The notes beneath the pieces were generated by a model that had not been told where the DNA came from, made no database searches, and saw only the letters and a program-made list of their open reading frames with translations. The position numbers were made by a program, and so were the translations under genes. 44,617 nt of DNA from a virus. The DNA lies in the IMG/VR virus record IMGVR_UViG_3300037153_000943, positions 1-44,617 of that record; one strand, 5' to 3'. This document shows positions 29,572 through 38,341 of the stretch, piece after piece (positions within the stretch are counted from its first letter, which is position 1; each line of letters opens with the position of its first letter).

Positions 29572-30969
29572 TCACACGACGACTCCTTGGGCGGCGTACT
29601 TGCGCATCAAGTCGGTCTGCTGGCGCAGGGACTCCTGCTGCGCGGCCTGCTGCCGTGCCCATGACAGGTCAGCGGCATCCTGTTGCGCCTTGAGGGCGTC
29701 CTTCTGCGCCTTCGAGGTCGCTGCTTGGGTGGCCTGTTCCTGTTCGGCTGAGATCACCCGGTCGAGCGCCTGCTGGCGGGCCAGGTCGCGGGCCTGCAGA
29801 TAGGTCTCCCCGGCCTGCTGCTTGGCCTGCGCCGCGGTGCGCTGCACGTCCTTGCGTTGGGCGGCAACGTCCTCGGCCTGACGGGCGTAGCGGGTGTTGG
29901 CCTCACCGGAACCGAGCACCCCTCGACGGACCAGGTCGGCAGTGACGTTCTGCTTGGTGCGCCCGGCGGTGCGGTCGATGTCGGCCATCGCGTCGGACAT
30001 CGAGGCACCGATCCGCTGGATCGCCGCGTTCTTCAAGTCTTCGGCAGTGGACAGGTTGAGCCCGACCCCGCGCAGGAAGGCGAGCAGGGCCGGGGTCGGC
30101 TGCGGCGCCTGCGGGTACTGCACGCCGAGCGTCTTGAGCAGGTTGGTCATCTCCGGCGAAGGCCGCGGTGCCGGCGCCGCCGCGGTCGCCGCCGGGTTGA
30201 CCACCGCCAACTGGCCGGCCTGGACGCGTTGCTGCGCCGGGTTGAGCTGGGCGAGGAAGTTGAGGTAGTCGCGAGCCTCCTGGGGCGTCTTGGGGTCGTT
30301 GATGAACTTGGCGATGTCGCCGAGCCCGTGCTTGCCTTTGAGGAACCCGGCGAGTTGCTGCTGGGTGGCGACGGGCTGTTGGCGCAGCCAGGTGGAGAAC
30401 ACGTTCTGCTGCGCCGAGACGTACTGCGAGGTGGGTGCCGACGGGGTCACGGTTCCTCCCGCGGTGATCGTTCCCCCGCCGGACCAGCCCTTGCCGAGCA
30501 GTCCCTGGTTGGCGGCGTTCTGCACCGCGGCGGCGGCGGCGTTGCGGTTGGTGCCGTAGAACGGGTCACCGCCGGAGGCCCACCCGCCTTTCGTGGCCCC
30601 CCACGGGAACAGGTTGGTGCCGCCGTTGGACAAGAAGTAGGCGGCCCGGGCGTTGGTCAGCGGGTCGAACAGGTCGGTGGCGCTCTTGATGATCCCGGCG
30701 GCCTTGAGTCGGGCGTCGTTGCTGTAGTTGATGCCGAACAGGCCGCGGTCGCCCGACACCTTGGCCTTGGGCGACGCGGTGCCGTGGATGCCAGGCCGGT
30801 AGTTCGACTCGCGCCCGGCGATGGCGACCATGTTGACCAGCGCCTGGCCACGGAACCCGGCTTGGTACAGGATCTGCGCGGTCTGCTCGCGGGTCAGCTT
30901 GGTGCCGGTCCAGTCGTAGACGCTGCGTGCCGCGTTCTGCGCCGGGGTGAGGGCGGGCTTGACGGCCAT
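29572..30969 (-). CDS. Virion-associated lytic transglycosylase
   Basis: 465 aa. The N-terminal lysozyme-like domain has VAIAGRESNYRPGIHG with catalytic-type Glu54 and GLFGIN (76-81), then a helical middle (about 180-330) and a Gln/Ala-rich C-terminal helix (EQEQATQAATSKAQKDALKA; QQAAQQESLRQQTDLMRKYA). The layout matches short-tailed phage internal proteins that open peptidoglycan for DNA delivery. It is separate from the endolysin (16063-16992). The ATG at 30969 follows the small gene by 2 nt, and it is co-transcribed with the two other internal proteins. Confidence 0.78.
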   Translation of the reverse strand: MAVKPALTPAQNAARSVYDWTGTKLTREQTAQILYQAGFRGQALVNMVAIAGRESNYRPGIHGTASPKAKVSGDRGLFGINYSNDARLKAAGIIKSATDLFDPLTNARAAYFLSNGGTNLFPWGATKGGWASGGDPFYGTNRNAAAAAVQNAANQGLLGKGWSGGGTITAGGTVTPSAPTSQYVSAQQNVFSTWLRQQPVATQQQLAGFLKGKHGLGDIAKFINDPKTPQEARDYLNFLAQLNPAQQRVQAGQLAVVNPAATAAAPAPRPSPEMTNLLKTLGVQYPQAPQPTPALLAFLRGVGLNLSTAEDLKNAAIQRIGASMSDAMADIDRTAGRTKQNVTADLVRRGVLGSGEANTRYARQAEDVAAQRKDVQRTAAQAKQQAGETYLQARDLARQQALDRVISAEQEQATQAATSKAQKDALKAQQDAADLSWARQQAAQQESLRQQTDLMRKYAAQGVVV

Positions 30970-30971
30970 CG

Positions 30972-31151
30972 TCAGGTCTCCAGCGCGGTCACCCGCGCCT
31001 CCAACGTGGAGATCACGTCGAGCAGCTCCCCGAGGTAGTCCTCCAGGTCGCGGTCGCGCTGCTCGTGGGCTTCGGCCAGCATCTGGCCGTCGAGCCGGGC
31101 GAGATGGTCGCCGCGCAGGGTGTACTGGAACGGCAGTTGGTTCAGGTTCAT
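30972..31151 (-). CDS. 59-aa small virion-operon protein
   Basis: The ATG at 31151 overlaps the tail-nozzle stop (ATGA). A short N-terminus (NLNQLPFQYTLRGDHL) is followed by an acidic helix (EQRDRDLEDYLGELLDVIST) with heptad leucines. Small helical proteins at this spot are often tail-assembly accessory proteins. The longer upstream extension is out of register with the nozzle gene and is rejected. Confidence 0.6.
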   Translation of the reverse strand: MNLNQLPFQYTLRGDHLARLDGQMLAEAHEQRDRDLEDYLGELLDVISTLEARVTALET

Positions 31152-32656
31152 GTCCGCTCCGTTCGCACGTTGCAGGCCACGATCACCTCGCGCAGCGCCA
31201 CCCCGATCATCTTGGTGACGTGCAGTTGGAAGCCGTTGCCGAACCCTTGCTCGCCGACGTTGACCCGCCACGAGTCGTCACTGCCGTCGACCGAGGCCCG
31301 TTCGGTGGGCTCGTCCCAGTTGGCGGTCACCCCGGCGGTCACCCCGCGTCCGTAGGCGCCGTGGGCGTCGAGACGGACCTCGATCTGGTTGAGCGCGTCG
31401 GACACGCCGCCGTTCCACTTGCGGAACTGGACGATGATCGAACGCACCTGCACCTGGCGGCCGATCGGCTCCCAGTACGACGGGAACGACACCTGCCCGA
31501 TGACCGGCCCGCTGCCGCCGATGTCGCCCGGGGCGGCGTACAGGTCGTCGACGCTGCCGGGCCGGTCCAGGGTGTGCTGGTAGGAGGTGATCACCACCGG
31601 GTCACCGACCGTCGTCGGGGCGAGCACGGCATACACGGTGTCGGGCGGTAAGCCGCCACCGTCGACGACGTTGCCCGGCACCAGCCCGCCGAGACGCCCG
31701 GGGAACAGGTGACGGCTCCACGCCCGTTCGCTCCACGACAGCAGTTCGGTCCCGGCGGTGACGTCGTTGGCCAGGACGAGGCGACGGGCGGTCGGGGTGA
31801 CGATCACGCTGTCGCAGGTGAACGGCGTGGAGCGCGGGGTGACGTCCTGGAGGGCGTCGAGGTAGACCCGTTCCCCGTTGAACCAGGCCGGCCGGGCCTC
31901 GACCGGCCAGTACAGGATCCGGTTGTCGGTGGTCACCGTCGTCAGGCGCGGGTCGACCGGTCCCAGTCCGATCGCCACCCCGCGCACCGAGGCCAGCGTG
32001 CCGAGCACCCCGGACACCGAGTTCCACCCGGAGCGCTTGCCGACGTACAGGGTGTTGAAGATCGGGTTGAGCGCGGTGATCGCCTCGTTGCCGCCGATGT
32101 CGAGGTAGTTGTTGGCGCCCCACTGGTCGTAATGGGCACCGGTGGCGTCGACGGTGGAGAACCAGATCCGCCACGGGATGTTGCGGTCGACCCCGACGAA
32201 GTAGTAGCCCCAGCGGACGATGTGCGACAGCGGCGACGGCAGCGACACCGCCGTGGTCGTCGTCGGGTTGGTGTGCTTGTACAACTTGCCGTTGCACAGC
32301 GAGTAGACGACCCCGGCGGCCATGACGAAGCGGACCGGGCTGGAGGGGGTCGGGTTGTCCGGGTACGGCGCCCATGCCGTCGCCGCCCCGCCGGCTACCG
32401 GGAACTCGTAGGGCCGTGAGAGGAACACGACGAGCTTGTTGCTGTAGCACCAGAACCCGAGCGGCCCAGGGACGATCGGATGGGTCGGCAGCCCGGTCAC
32501 CGTCAGCTGCTTCAACCCGGCACGCACTCCGAGCAGCCCGCTGGAGTAGGGGTACACGTTGACGCCGGAGAACGTGTCGGCGTCGGCCTTCGCCGGGTCG
32601 CGCACGCCGAAGTCCCCACCCTTGAAGTCGGCGACGCGCAGAGTGAAGTCGGCCAC
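31148..32656 (-). CDS. Tail nozzle-like protein (tubular protein B class)
   Basis: 502 aa, all-beta in appearance, with no visible enzyme motif. It opens DFTLRVADFKGGDFGVRDPA and continues with GVNVYPYSSGLLGVRAGLKQ, the way short-tail nozzle proteins list predicted strands. The later part has VRWGYYFVGVDRNIPWRIWF, WFNGERVYLDALQDVTPRST and a final QLHVTKMIGVALREVIVACN. Position right after the head-tail adaptor and before the internal proteins matches T7 gp12 / P22 gp10. The GTG at 32656 is 3 nt past the adaptor stop. Confidence 0.65.
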   Translation of the reverse strand: MADFTLRVADFKGGDFGVRDPAKADADTFSGVNVYPYSSGLLGVRAGLKQLTVTGLPTHPIVPGPLGFWCYSNKLVVFLSRPYEFPVAGGAATAWAPYPDNPTPSSPVRFVMAAGVVYSLCNGKLYKHTNPTTTTAVSLPSPLSHIVRWGYYFVGVDRNIPWRIWFSTVDATGAHYDQWGANNYLDIGGNEAITALNPIFNTLYVGKRSGWNSVSGVLGTLASVRGVAIGLGPVDPRLTTVTTDNRILYWPVEARPAWFNGERVYLDALQDVTPRSTPFTCDSVIVTPTARRLVLANDVTAGTELLSWSERAWSRHLFPGRLGGLVPGNVVDGGGLPPDTVYAVLAPTTVGDPVVITSYQHTLDRPGSVDDLYAAPGDIGGSGPVIGQVSFPSYWEPIGRQVQVRSIIVQFRKWNGGVSDALNQIEVRLDAHGAYGRGVTAGVTANWDEPTERASVDGSDDSWRVNVGEQGFGNGFQLHVTKMIGVALREVIVACNVRTERT

Positions 32657-32659
32657 CGC

Positions 32660-33277
32660 TCACAGCCATCCCCCGGGCCGAACCCGGACCCGTGTCGGTG
32701 CGGTGGTGCGTCGGACGTCGCGGCGCATCCGGGTCATCCACTCGCTGTACTCGGAGCCGTGGCGGGTGGCGTCGGCGCCGGCGCCTTCCCGTGACGACAG
32801 CAGCTCGGCGGCCTTGGCGACGATCGCCCCGGTGAACTGGTCGGGGATCGCCGGCCGGTCGAGGTCGTCTCGCAGCCACACCGGCTGGCGGTACCAGTAG
32901 TGGAGCAGGGCGGTGTCGGTCTGGACGATCGGACGCACCGTGATGGCGTCACTGATCGGGCACCACACCAGCGGCGCCTGGCCGGTGGCGTCGTTCCAGG
33001 CGAGCAGGTCGGCGGGAGCCACGGCGGCCAGCTCGTTCTGACCGTCGACGATCGCGCGGGTCGCCCGGTAGCCGACCGGCAGCGGGATGTCGGGGCTGGT
33101 GGCGGTGACGGTGACTGTGTCGACGACGTCGGACCACGGCCAGTGGTACTCGCCTTCGATCACCTGCACCGCCAGGTTGACGTGGTCGTCGAGGACCGAG
33201 TCGGTGATGAAGTCGTCCGAGACGGGGATCCCGAGCCGGTGCCGGGTGAGCCGTCGCAGGTCCATCAACGTCGCCAT
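32660..33277 (-). CDS. Head-tail adaptor (tubular protein A / gp4-like)
   Basis: 205 aa. N-terminal helices (MDLRRLTRHRLGIP, DSVLDDHVNLAVQVIEGEYH) followed by a Pro/beta middle (DIPLPVGYRATRAIVDGQNE) and a basic C-terminus (MRRDVRRTTAPTRVRVRPGG) that may reach into the portal. The pattern of several N-terminal helices binding under the portal, then a beta part, is typical of T7 gp11/P22 gp4-class adaptors. It is bracketed by capsid-side genes and the nozzle. The start ATG is directly at the end of the next gene region. Confidence 0.7.
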   Translation of the reverse strand: MATLMDLRRLTRHRLGIPVSDDFITDSVLDDHVNLAVQVIEGEYHWPWSDVVDTVTVTATSPDIPLPVGYRATRAIVDGQNELAAVAPADLLAWNDATGQAPLVWCPISDAITVRPIVQTDTALLHYWYRQPVWLRDDLDRPAIPDQFTGAIVAKAAELLSSREGAGADATRHGSEYSEWMTRMRRDVRRTTAPTRVRVRPGGWL

Positions 33278-33688
33278 CTACGCCTCCTCGCCGATGGCGT
33301 GACGCAGCCGGGGGCCGATCTCTTCGGTCGCCCAATCGACGACGTGGCGTTCATGCTCGGCTTCGACCCGGGCGTTGTGATCGGTGATCTCGTCGTGCAG
33401 CGGGATGCTGCGCCGCTGGCGGTCCCAGGCCAGCAGGGCGTCGATGATCCGCTCGTCGAAGGCCATGTCCGGCGCCGACCGGCACACCAGCCGGTACTGC
33501 CCGTCATCTTCCAGCCGCCACAGCTCGAAGCGGCGTCGCGGCTCGTCCCAGTACACGCCGAGCCGGTCGTCACCCTCCCAGCCCTTCACCGGGTCACCGA
33601 AGCGGACCCGGTCGATCAGGTCGCGCATCGGCGTGTCGATCCACAGCCGTCGGCCGTTGACCCACTCCGGGTGGATCAGCCCGTTCAT
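33278..33688 (-). CDS. 136-aa structural-operon protein
   Basis: Beta-rich N-terminal half with many charged and aromatic residues (NGRRLWIDTPMRDLIDRVRF, RRRFELWRLEDDGQYRLVCR) and a helical, charged C-terminus (LHDEITDHNARVEAEHERHV). It sits between the small 65-aa gene and the adaptor and overlaps the former by 4 nt. Its place suggests a head-completion or adaptor-associated protein, but no family is recognised. Confidence 0.55.
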   Translation of the reverse strand: MNGLIHPEWVNGRRLWIDTPMRDLIDRVRFGDPVKGWEGDDRLGVYWDEPRRRFELWRLEDDGQYRLVCRSAPDMAFDERIIDALLAWDRQRRSIPLHDEITDHNARVEAEHERHVVDWATEEIGPRLRHAIGEEA

Positions 33689-33882
33689 CGCCGCACCGGT
33701 CCTGCCGGCGCGCCCTGACGCTGGGGAACCGGCCGTGCAGTCAGAGATCGTTGTCGGGACCGCAGCGGCACCGGGCGGGCGTTGCCACCCGCACCGGTGC
33801 GCTGGGCGACGATGCGACGCGCCAGGTCGGCGATGACCGCACGCCGGAGCATGGAGTCGTCACCGCGCGGGGTCGTCGCCAT
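33685..33882 (-). CDS. 65-aa very basic small protein
   Basis: The ATG at 33882 lies 4 nt after the capsid stop. Rich in Arg/Ala/Pro (LRRAVIADLARRIVAQRTGA then VPLRSRQRSLTARPVPQRQG), it could bind DNA or act as a small decoration/head protein. There is one short helix; the C-terminus is probably disordered. No family recognised. Confidence 0.5.
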   Translation of the reverse strand: MATTPRGDDSMLRRAVIADLARRIVAQRTGAGGNARPVPLRSRQRSLTARPVPQRQGAPAGPVRR

Positions 33883-33886
33883 CGGG

Positions 33887-35125
33887 TCACGCCTCGGTCA
33901 GCGAACCCACCTTGGCGTGGGCGTTGCGGCCGTCGGTGGCCAGTTCGGCGTACAGGAACAGCGTCGCCTCGTAGGCGTCGACGTTGGGGACACGGTTGAG
34001 GACGGCCCCGTCCTCTTCCATGAACTCCCAGTCCGACATCTTGTACCACTGGAAGCGGCGGGTGGTCAGCCCGAACGCGGTGTTGTCGGGACAGTCCTTG
34101 TCGAACACCATCGCCACCGTGTTGGAGCCGGTGTTGCCCTGGTTGGTGTTGGACAGGTCGAGCGCCTTGAACCCGCCGTGCAGGTCGACGGGGTTGTTGA
34201 ACCGCTTGAGCGTGGTGAGCAGCGCGGCGTAGGCCCGCTGCACCCCGGCCGAGGTGACCCACAGGTTGATCTCCTCGCCGGAGTTGACGTTGACCTCCTG
34301 GGCCGCTTTGAGGAACATCGCCTCGGACACCGCCCGGTTGGAGCCGGGATCGTCGACATAGCTCGCCCACGACGGGACGACGGCCGGGTCGATGTTCCAC
34401 AGCGCGCCGGTCGCTGCGACCTGCTTCTGCAGCCCGGTGATCTCCTTCTGCGACGCGCCGGTGCCACCGGACCCGGCGAGGAAGATGATGTCACCGGCAT
34501 TGATGGTGGCGATGTTGGTGCCCGACACGGTGACCGTGCCGGCGGTGGTGTTGACCGCCGAGATGGTCCGCGCCGACGCGGTGGCGGTCGGGTTGGCGGT
34601 GGTGCCGACGTCGATGTTCATGCCGACCTGCAACTGGCGCTTCTGGTTGCTGGTCGGGGTCTGCAACGTGAGCGTGGTCGTGTTGGTCCCGGCGGCAACG
34701 GTGGCGATGCGGCCGTCACCGAACCCGTACAACTGGCGGTTGACGTCGTTGCGCAGGTCGCGGGTGACGCCCTGGGTCTCCGACGTGATCGCCCGGGTGA
34801 AGCTGCCCCGGTCCGAGCCCATCGAGCGGATCACCGGACCGGAGAGTTGGATCCGGCCGTAGTTGTACTTGAGGGTGACGCGCTCTTCGCTGTAGCCCTG
34901 GTGGCCAGCGTCGGGGAGCATGCCCATCTCGGCGCGGGCACCGATGCCGGTGTTGCGACCGGTGTTGATCGCCAGCACTGCGCGGCGGCCTTCGATGTCC
35001 TCCGAGTTGGTCTCGACCTGCGACAGCAGGAACACCTCGGAGTTGAGGATTGAGCGGATGCCCGGGAGGTAGAACTCTTTGAGCACGGCATCCGCGGTGG
35101 AACGGGTCAGTGGATCTGCAGCCAC
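33887..35125 (-). CDS. Major capsid protein
   Basis: 412 aa. Context is decisive: portal, scaffold, this gene, adaptor. The sequence is consistent with an HK97-fold coat protein: N-terminal helix (STADAVLKEFYLPGIRSILN), an E-loop-like stretch (GRRAVLAINTGRNTGIGARA), a spine-helix-like segment (DRGSFTRAITSETQGVTRDL) and a beta-rich insert (about 130-210, NTNTTTLTLQTP...ISAVNTTAGTVTVSGTNIA) that resembles an Ig-like or I-domain surface insertion. The rest includes AMFLKAAQEVNVNSGEEINL and a final A-domain segment. The GTG start has SD AAGGAG, the best in the late operon, matching high expression. Its 140-nt leader holds three 20-bp repeats. Confidence 0.8.
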   Translation of the reverse strand: MAADPLTRSTADAVLKEFYLPGIRSILNSEVFLLSQVETNSEDIEGRRAVLAINTGRNTGIGARAEMGMLPDAGHQGYSEERVTLKYNYGRIQLSGPVIRSMGSDRGSFTRAITSETQGVTRDLRNDVNRQLYGFGDGRIATVAAGTNTTTLTLQTPTSNQKRQLQVGMNIDVGTTANPTATASARTISAVNTTAGTVTVSGTNIATINAGDIIFLAGSGGTGASQKEITGLQKQVAATGALWNIDPAVVPSWASYVDDPGSNRAVSEAMFLKAAQEVNVNSGEEINLWVTSAGVQRAYAALLTTLKRFNNPVDLHGGFKALDLSNTNQGNTGSNTVAMVFDKDCPDNTAFGLTTRRFQWYKMSDWEFMEEDGAVLNRVPNVDAYEATLFLYAELATDGRNAHAKVGSLTEA

Positions 35126-35160
35126 TCGTGTTCTCCTTCGCGGGGATCGGTTGGGATCCG

Positions 35161-35250
35161 CCGAGCATCCGGCTCTGCACGGGAGGAGGGCCGAGCTTCA
35201 GGCTCTGCACCCGGTTGAGTTGTGGGCGGGCCGAGCTTCAGGCTCTGCAC
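35161..35250 (-). repeat. Three 20-bp direct repeats in the capsid leader
   Basis: CCGAGCTTCAGGCTCTGCAC occurs at 35191-35210 and 35231-35250 exactly, and as CCGAGCATCCGGCTCTGCAC at 35161-35180 (two changes). Spacing is 30 and 40 bp. In the mRNA sense each reads GTGCAGAGCCTGAAGCTCGG, in which GAGC and GCTC can pair around a 5-nt loop, and that inverted core is kept in the diverged copy. They lie between the scaffold stop and the capsid SD. Confidence 0.85.
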
Positions 35251-35265
35251 CCGCACGGTGGTCGG

Positions 35266-36078
35266 CTACGAGGCACCGCGACGTTCCCGCAGGAAGGCGT
35301 CGGTGGCGCGCCGTGCCTCGTCGATGTTGGTGATCGCCGGCGCCTCCGGTGTGGCGGCGACCCCGCCAGCCGGGGACACCATCGGGCGCCCGGAACGTCC
35401 GGCGACGAAGTCGTCGATGATCTTCTGGTCGTGGGCACGGACCATCTCCACCGCCTTGGCGATGTCACCGCCGGTGAAGTGGTTGGCGTTGTAGAGGACC
35501 GAGAACCCTTCGGCCGACTCGGGGTCGTAGCCCGCCGCACGCACCTCGGCGAACACGTCGTCGATCGCCCGCTGCTCGGCAACGCCACGGTCGCGAGCGG
35601 CGAGCGACTCCTCGATCATCGACTGCACCTGTTCGGGGGTGAGCTGGGCGACGGCCTGCTCGAGGGTCGGCGCCGCGGCCGGTTCAGCGTTGGCCTGGAA
35701 CTGGGGCGTCTCGCCGAGCACCTCCTGGGCGATCTGGGCCATCACCGCTGCCGCCTTGGCCGGGTCCTGCGCCCAGTCACGGGCGAGCTGGAACCACACC
35801 TGGCGGTCCTCGTCGGGGTACACCCCGAACACGTCGTCGTAGGCGCTCAGCGAGCTCGTCGCCGTCGATGCCTGTTCTCGGTAGCGCTGCGCCTCGCCGC
35901 GGATCTTGTCGACGTAGCCACGGGAGAACACGGCCTGGTCATCGGGTGGGGCGGCGAGCGGGTCATCGGCCCCGGTCCCCGCCGGCGGCGGGGATGCCGT
36001 CGGCGGGGTCGCGGCCGGAGCGGGCGCCGCCGGCTGCGAGACAGGCGCGGTGTCGCTGGTCAGTCCATTGTCACTCAT
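35266..36078 (-). CDS. Scaffold protein
   Basis: 270 aa. A Pro/Ala/Thr-rich disordered N-terminus (about 1-50: APVSQPAAPAPAATPPTASP) leads to acidic and helical segments (SRGYVDKIRGEAQRYREQAS, LEQAVAQLTPEQVQSMIEES) and a C-terminal basic patch (DEARRATDAFLRERRGAS) of the kind that binds the coat protein. The position between portal and capsid and the amino-acid composition are typical for podovirus scaffolds that leave the procapsid. The ATG overlaps the portal stop. Confidence 0.75.
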   Translation of the reverse strand: MSDNGLTSDTAPVSQPAAPAPAATPPTASPPPAGTGADDPLAAPPDDQAVFSRGYVDKIRGEAQRYREQASTATSSLSAYDDVFGVYPDEDRQVWFQLARDWAQDPAKAAAVMAQIAQEVLGETPQFQANAEPAAAPTLEQAVAQLTPEQVQSMIEESLAARDRGVAEQRAIDDVFAEVRAAGYDPESAEGFSVLYNANHFTGGDIAKAVEMVRAHDQKIIDDFVAGRSGRPMVSPAGGVAATPEAPAITNIDEARRATDAFLRERRGAS

Positions 36079-38204
36079 GGCGTTTCCTCGGGGGGTGGCG
36101 CCGCCGACCCGCCGGCGGGTGGGAGCGTTCCGCCGGCGAGCGGGGGTGTCGGGGTCGGACCGGGCGCACCTTCACCAGCACCCTGGCCAACGGCGTTGAT
36201 CTCGGCTTCGACGTCAAGTGGCAGCGAGCCGGGCTGGCCGAGCGCCTGGCCGGGCGACGCCGGGGCGCCGGTGGTCATCCCGGCTTGTGGAACGAGCATC
36301 CCGGCGGCCTGCGAAGTGGCCAGGTCGTTGGTCGGGATCGGCTTGGTCGCCTGGGTCGGCAGCATCGCCGCCAGCGGCGACACGCCGAGCGCCTGCACCT
36401 GCTCGGCCGCCGCGCCGGCGGCGTACATCTCGTGGGCCTGGCAGTGGTCACGCATCATCTGCTGGATCTGCGGCGGCAGGTAGTCCCACCGTTCGGAACG
36501 CTGGAAGTCGCGGTGGATCTTCAAGTGGTTCTGGTGGTCGTCGATGATGTCGACGGTGCGTGGCGTCCCGATCGTCAGCCAACGGTTCTCCCGCTGGGCG
36601 CGTGCCGTGTCCGGGTCGATCCCGGCGAGCAGGTCGTCCTGGTCGGGGAGGTCGGCGACCTTGGCCAGCTCGTAGGGGGTGCGGATGATCTGGCGGTCGT
36701 ACAGCTGCAAGGCGTAGGCGGCCTGGGCGGCCCGCGAGCGGGGCAGCACGGCGTCGAGCGGGACGACCGCTTCGGTCTGGCCGAGCAGGTCGCCGCCGGA
36801 CCACGAGATCGCCTCGGGGATGCCGTTGGTGTACACGGTCGCCTGACGGGTCTCGGCGACATTCGCCTCCCACAGCTTCAGGCACATCGTCGCTGCCCGG
36901 CCCCAGCATTCGGCGAGCGCCTTGGCCAGCGCCCCGACCGGGGTGTCGTCGTTCTCCGACAGGATCGACAGGGCGATCCCGGATTCGATCCCGGCGGGGG
37001 CGTCCCCGCGGGACACGTCGTGGACCGACAGGATGTCGTCCATCGCCGCACCGAGCATCTCGGGCTGGCGGATCCACCAATCGGGCATCGTCGGCGGGGC
37101 GTCCCAGTTCGGCTTCTGGCCGTTGATCGGGTTGTACTCAATGAACTCGCCGGGTGTGTCGGTGAGGTCCTCGACGTCGTCGATCGCCCCCATCGGCACC
37201 CAGCAGCGGGCGTTGCCGGCGAGCTTCATGTGCTCGACGATCGAGCTCCACGACGCGTTGAGCAGGGTCTGCACCGGCACCGCGTCGGTGACCGGGGTGT
37301 GCCCCCACCACCGGCCGTGGATCGGCTCGACCCGGGCGACGGCGATGTTCAACCGGTCGTCGAACGGGAACGGCCACTCACCACCGTCGACCACCTGGCC
37401 GTCGACGACGGTCATCACCACGCCGGGCTTGGTCCCCGACGGCCGCTGGTAGTAGGTGAGCACCATCGTCAGCGGGGTCAGCGAGGCAACGTCACCGTCG
37501 GCGACCCGCCACACCGTGTCGACCGCCCGGGCATCGGCCTTCGGTTCGACCGGCAGGTTGTAGATGTCCTTGGCCTCCGACGGCGGCATCGCCACACCAC
37601 GGATCCACCACAGGGCGTGCTCCAGGTCGCGGGTGCCCGGCTCGCAGCCGATCTCGTGCAGCGACACCGTGGACACTCGCACGTCGCCGGTGCCGATCGG
37701 CCGACCCAGCTCGTCGATCCCGATCGGGTTGCCGACCCGCTGATCCCACTCGACGCACAGCCCGGCGACGCTGGCCTCCCAGGTGCAGTAGGCGTGGTCG
37801 GTGCGAACGTCCTCCCAGTGCTGGGAGCGCTGCGCCTGCATCAGCGCCGCCTCGGCCAGCCGGGCGGCCTGGATGGCGGCATCGTCGGGCGAGCTCGGGG
37901 GCACGTCGAACACGAGGTTGCGGCGCATCAGCTTGGCCAGGATCCGCCGGCTGTCCGGTCCGACCCGGGCCACCGACGCCCGGACCCGGGTCGGCTCGCG
38001 GGGCATCTCCTCGAGCCGTTCGGTGGCCCGGTTCCAGTACAGCCACATCTGGCTCTGCAAGAAGGCGTGGTTGACCGCGGCGACCTCACGGACCCGGCGG
38101 GTGGCACGCTGGGAGCGGTCCCACTTCTCCCTGATCCTGGCCGGGGTCAGCGGCGCGTCCTCGCGCCGCGGCGCCGAGTAGATGCCGACCGTCGAGTCGC
38201 TCAC
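36075..38204 (-). CDS. Portal protein
   Basis: 709 aa. N-terminal helices (REKWDRSQRATRRVREVAAV), the clip/stem-like centre (RRILAKLMRRNLVFDVPPSS...VWRVADGDVASLTPLTMVLT), and a long helical crown part (LAKALAECWGRAATMCLKLW, QTLLNASWSSIVEHMKLAGN). The Pro/Gly-rich C-terminus (about 640-709) is a flexible barrel-end tail. The length matches P22/podovirus-type portals (about 700). It forms the dodecameric vertex for packaging and tail attachment. It starts at GTG 38204, which overlaps the preceding small gene's stop. Confidence 0.82.
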   Translation of the reverse strand: MSDSTVGIYSAPRREDAPLTPARIREKWDRSQRATRRVREVAAVNHAFLQSQMWLYWNRATERLEEMPREPTRVRASVARVGPDSRRILAKLMRRNLVFDVPPSSPDDAAIQAARLAEAALMQAQRSQHWEDVRTDHAYCTWEASVAGLCVEWDQRVGNPIGIDELGRPIGTGDVRVSTVSLHEIGCEPGTRDLEHALWWIRGVAMPPSEAKDIYNLPVEPKADARAVDTVWRVADGDVASLTPLTMVLTYYQRPSGTKPGVVMTVVDGQVVDGGEWPFPFDDRLNIAVARVEPIHGRWWGHTPVTDAVPVQTLLNASWSSIVEHMKLAGNARCWVPMGAIDDVEDLTDTPGEFIEYNPINGQKPNWDAPPTMPDWWIRQPEMLGAAMDDILSVHDVSRGDAPAGIESGIALSILSENDDTPVGALAKALAECWGRAATMCLKLWEANVAETRQATVYTNGIPEAISWSGGDLLGQTEAVVPLDAVLPRSRAAQAAYALQLYDRQIIRTPYELAKVADLPDQDDLLAGIDPDTARAQRENRWLTIGTPRTVDIIDDHQNHLKIHRDFQRSERWDYLPPQIQQMMRDHCQAHEMYAAGAAAEQVQALGVSPLAAMLPTQATKPIPTNDLATSQAAGMLVPQAGMTTGAPASPGQALGQPGSLPLDVEAEINAVGQGAGEGAPGPTPTPPLAGGTLPPAGGSAAPPPEETP

Positions 38205-38341
38205 GACTTCGCCCTCAACGGCCGCGGCTTGTGCTTGGCCCCTCGACGGCTGTTGGCGATGCGCGCGGCGAGCTGCTTGGAGTAGTGCTTGCGGCGCAGC
38301 GCTTCGTAGACGTCCCAGCGGCGTACCTGTGGCCCGGGCAT
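38201..38341 (-). CDS. 46-aa basic helical protein before the portal
   Basis: The sequence MPGPQVRRWDVYEALRRKHY continues with SKQLAARIANSRRG and a basic tail (KHKPRPLRAKS). The pattern W-x-x-Y-E-A-L-R-R-K ... S-K-x-x-A-A-R-I-x-N is, in my recollection, frequent in short actinophage proteins encoded before the portal. It overlaps both neighbours by a few nt (ATG 38341, stop within the portal start region). Too short for most gene callers, but its codon pattern and coupling support it. Confidence 0.6.
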   Translation of the reverse strand: MPGPQVRRWDVYEALRRKHYSKQLAARIANSRRGAKHKPRPLRAKS

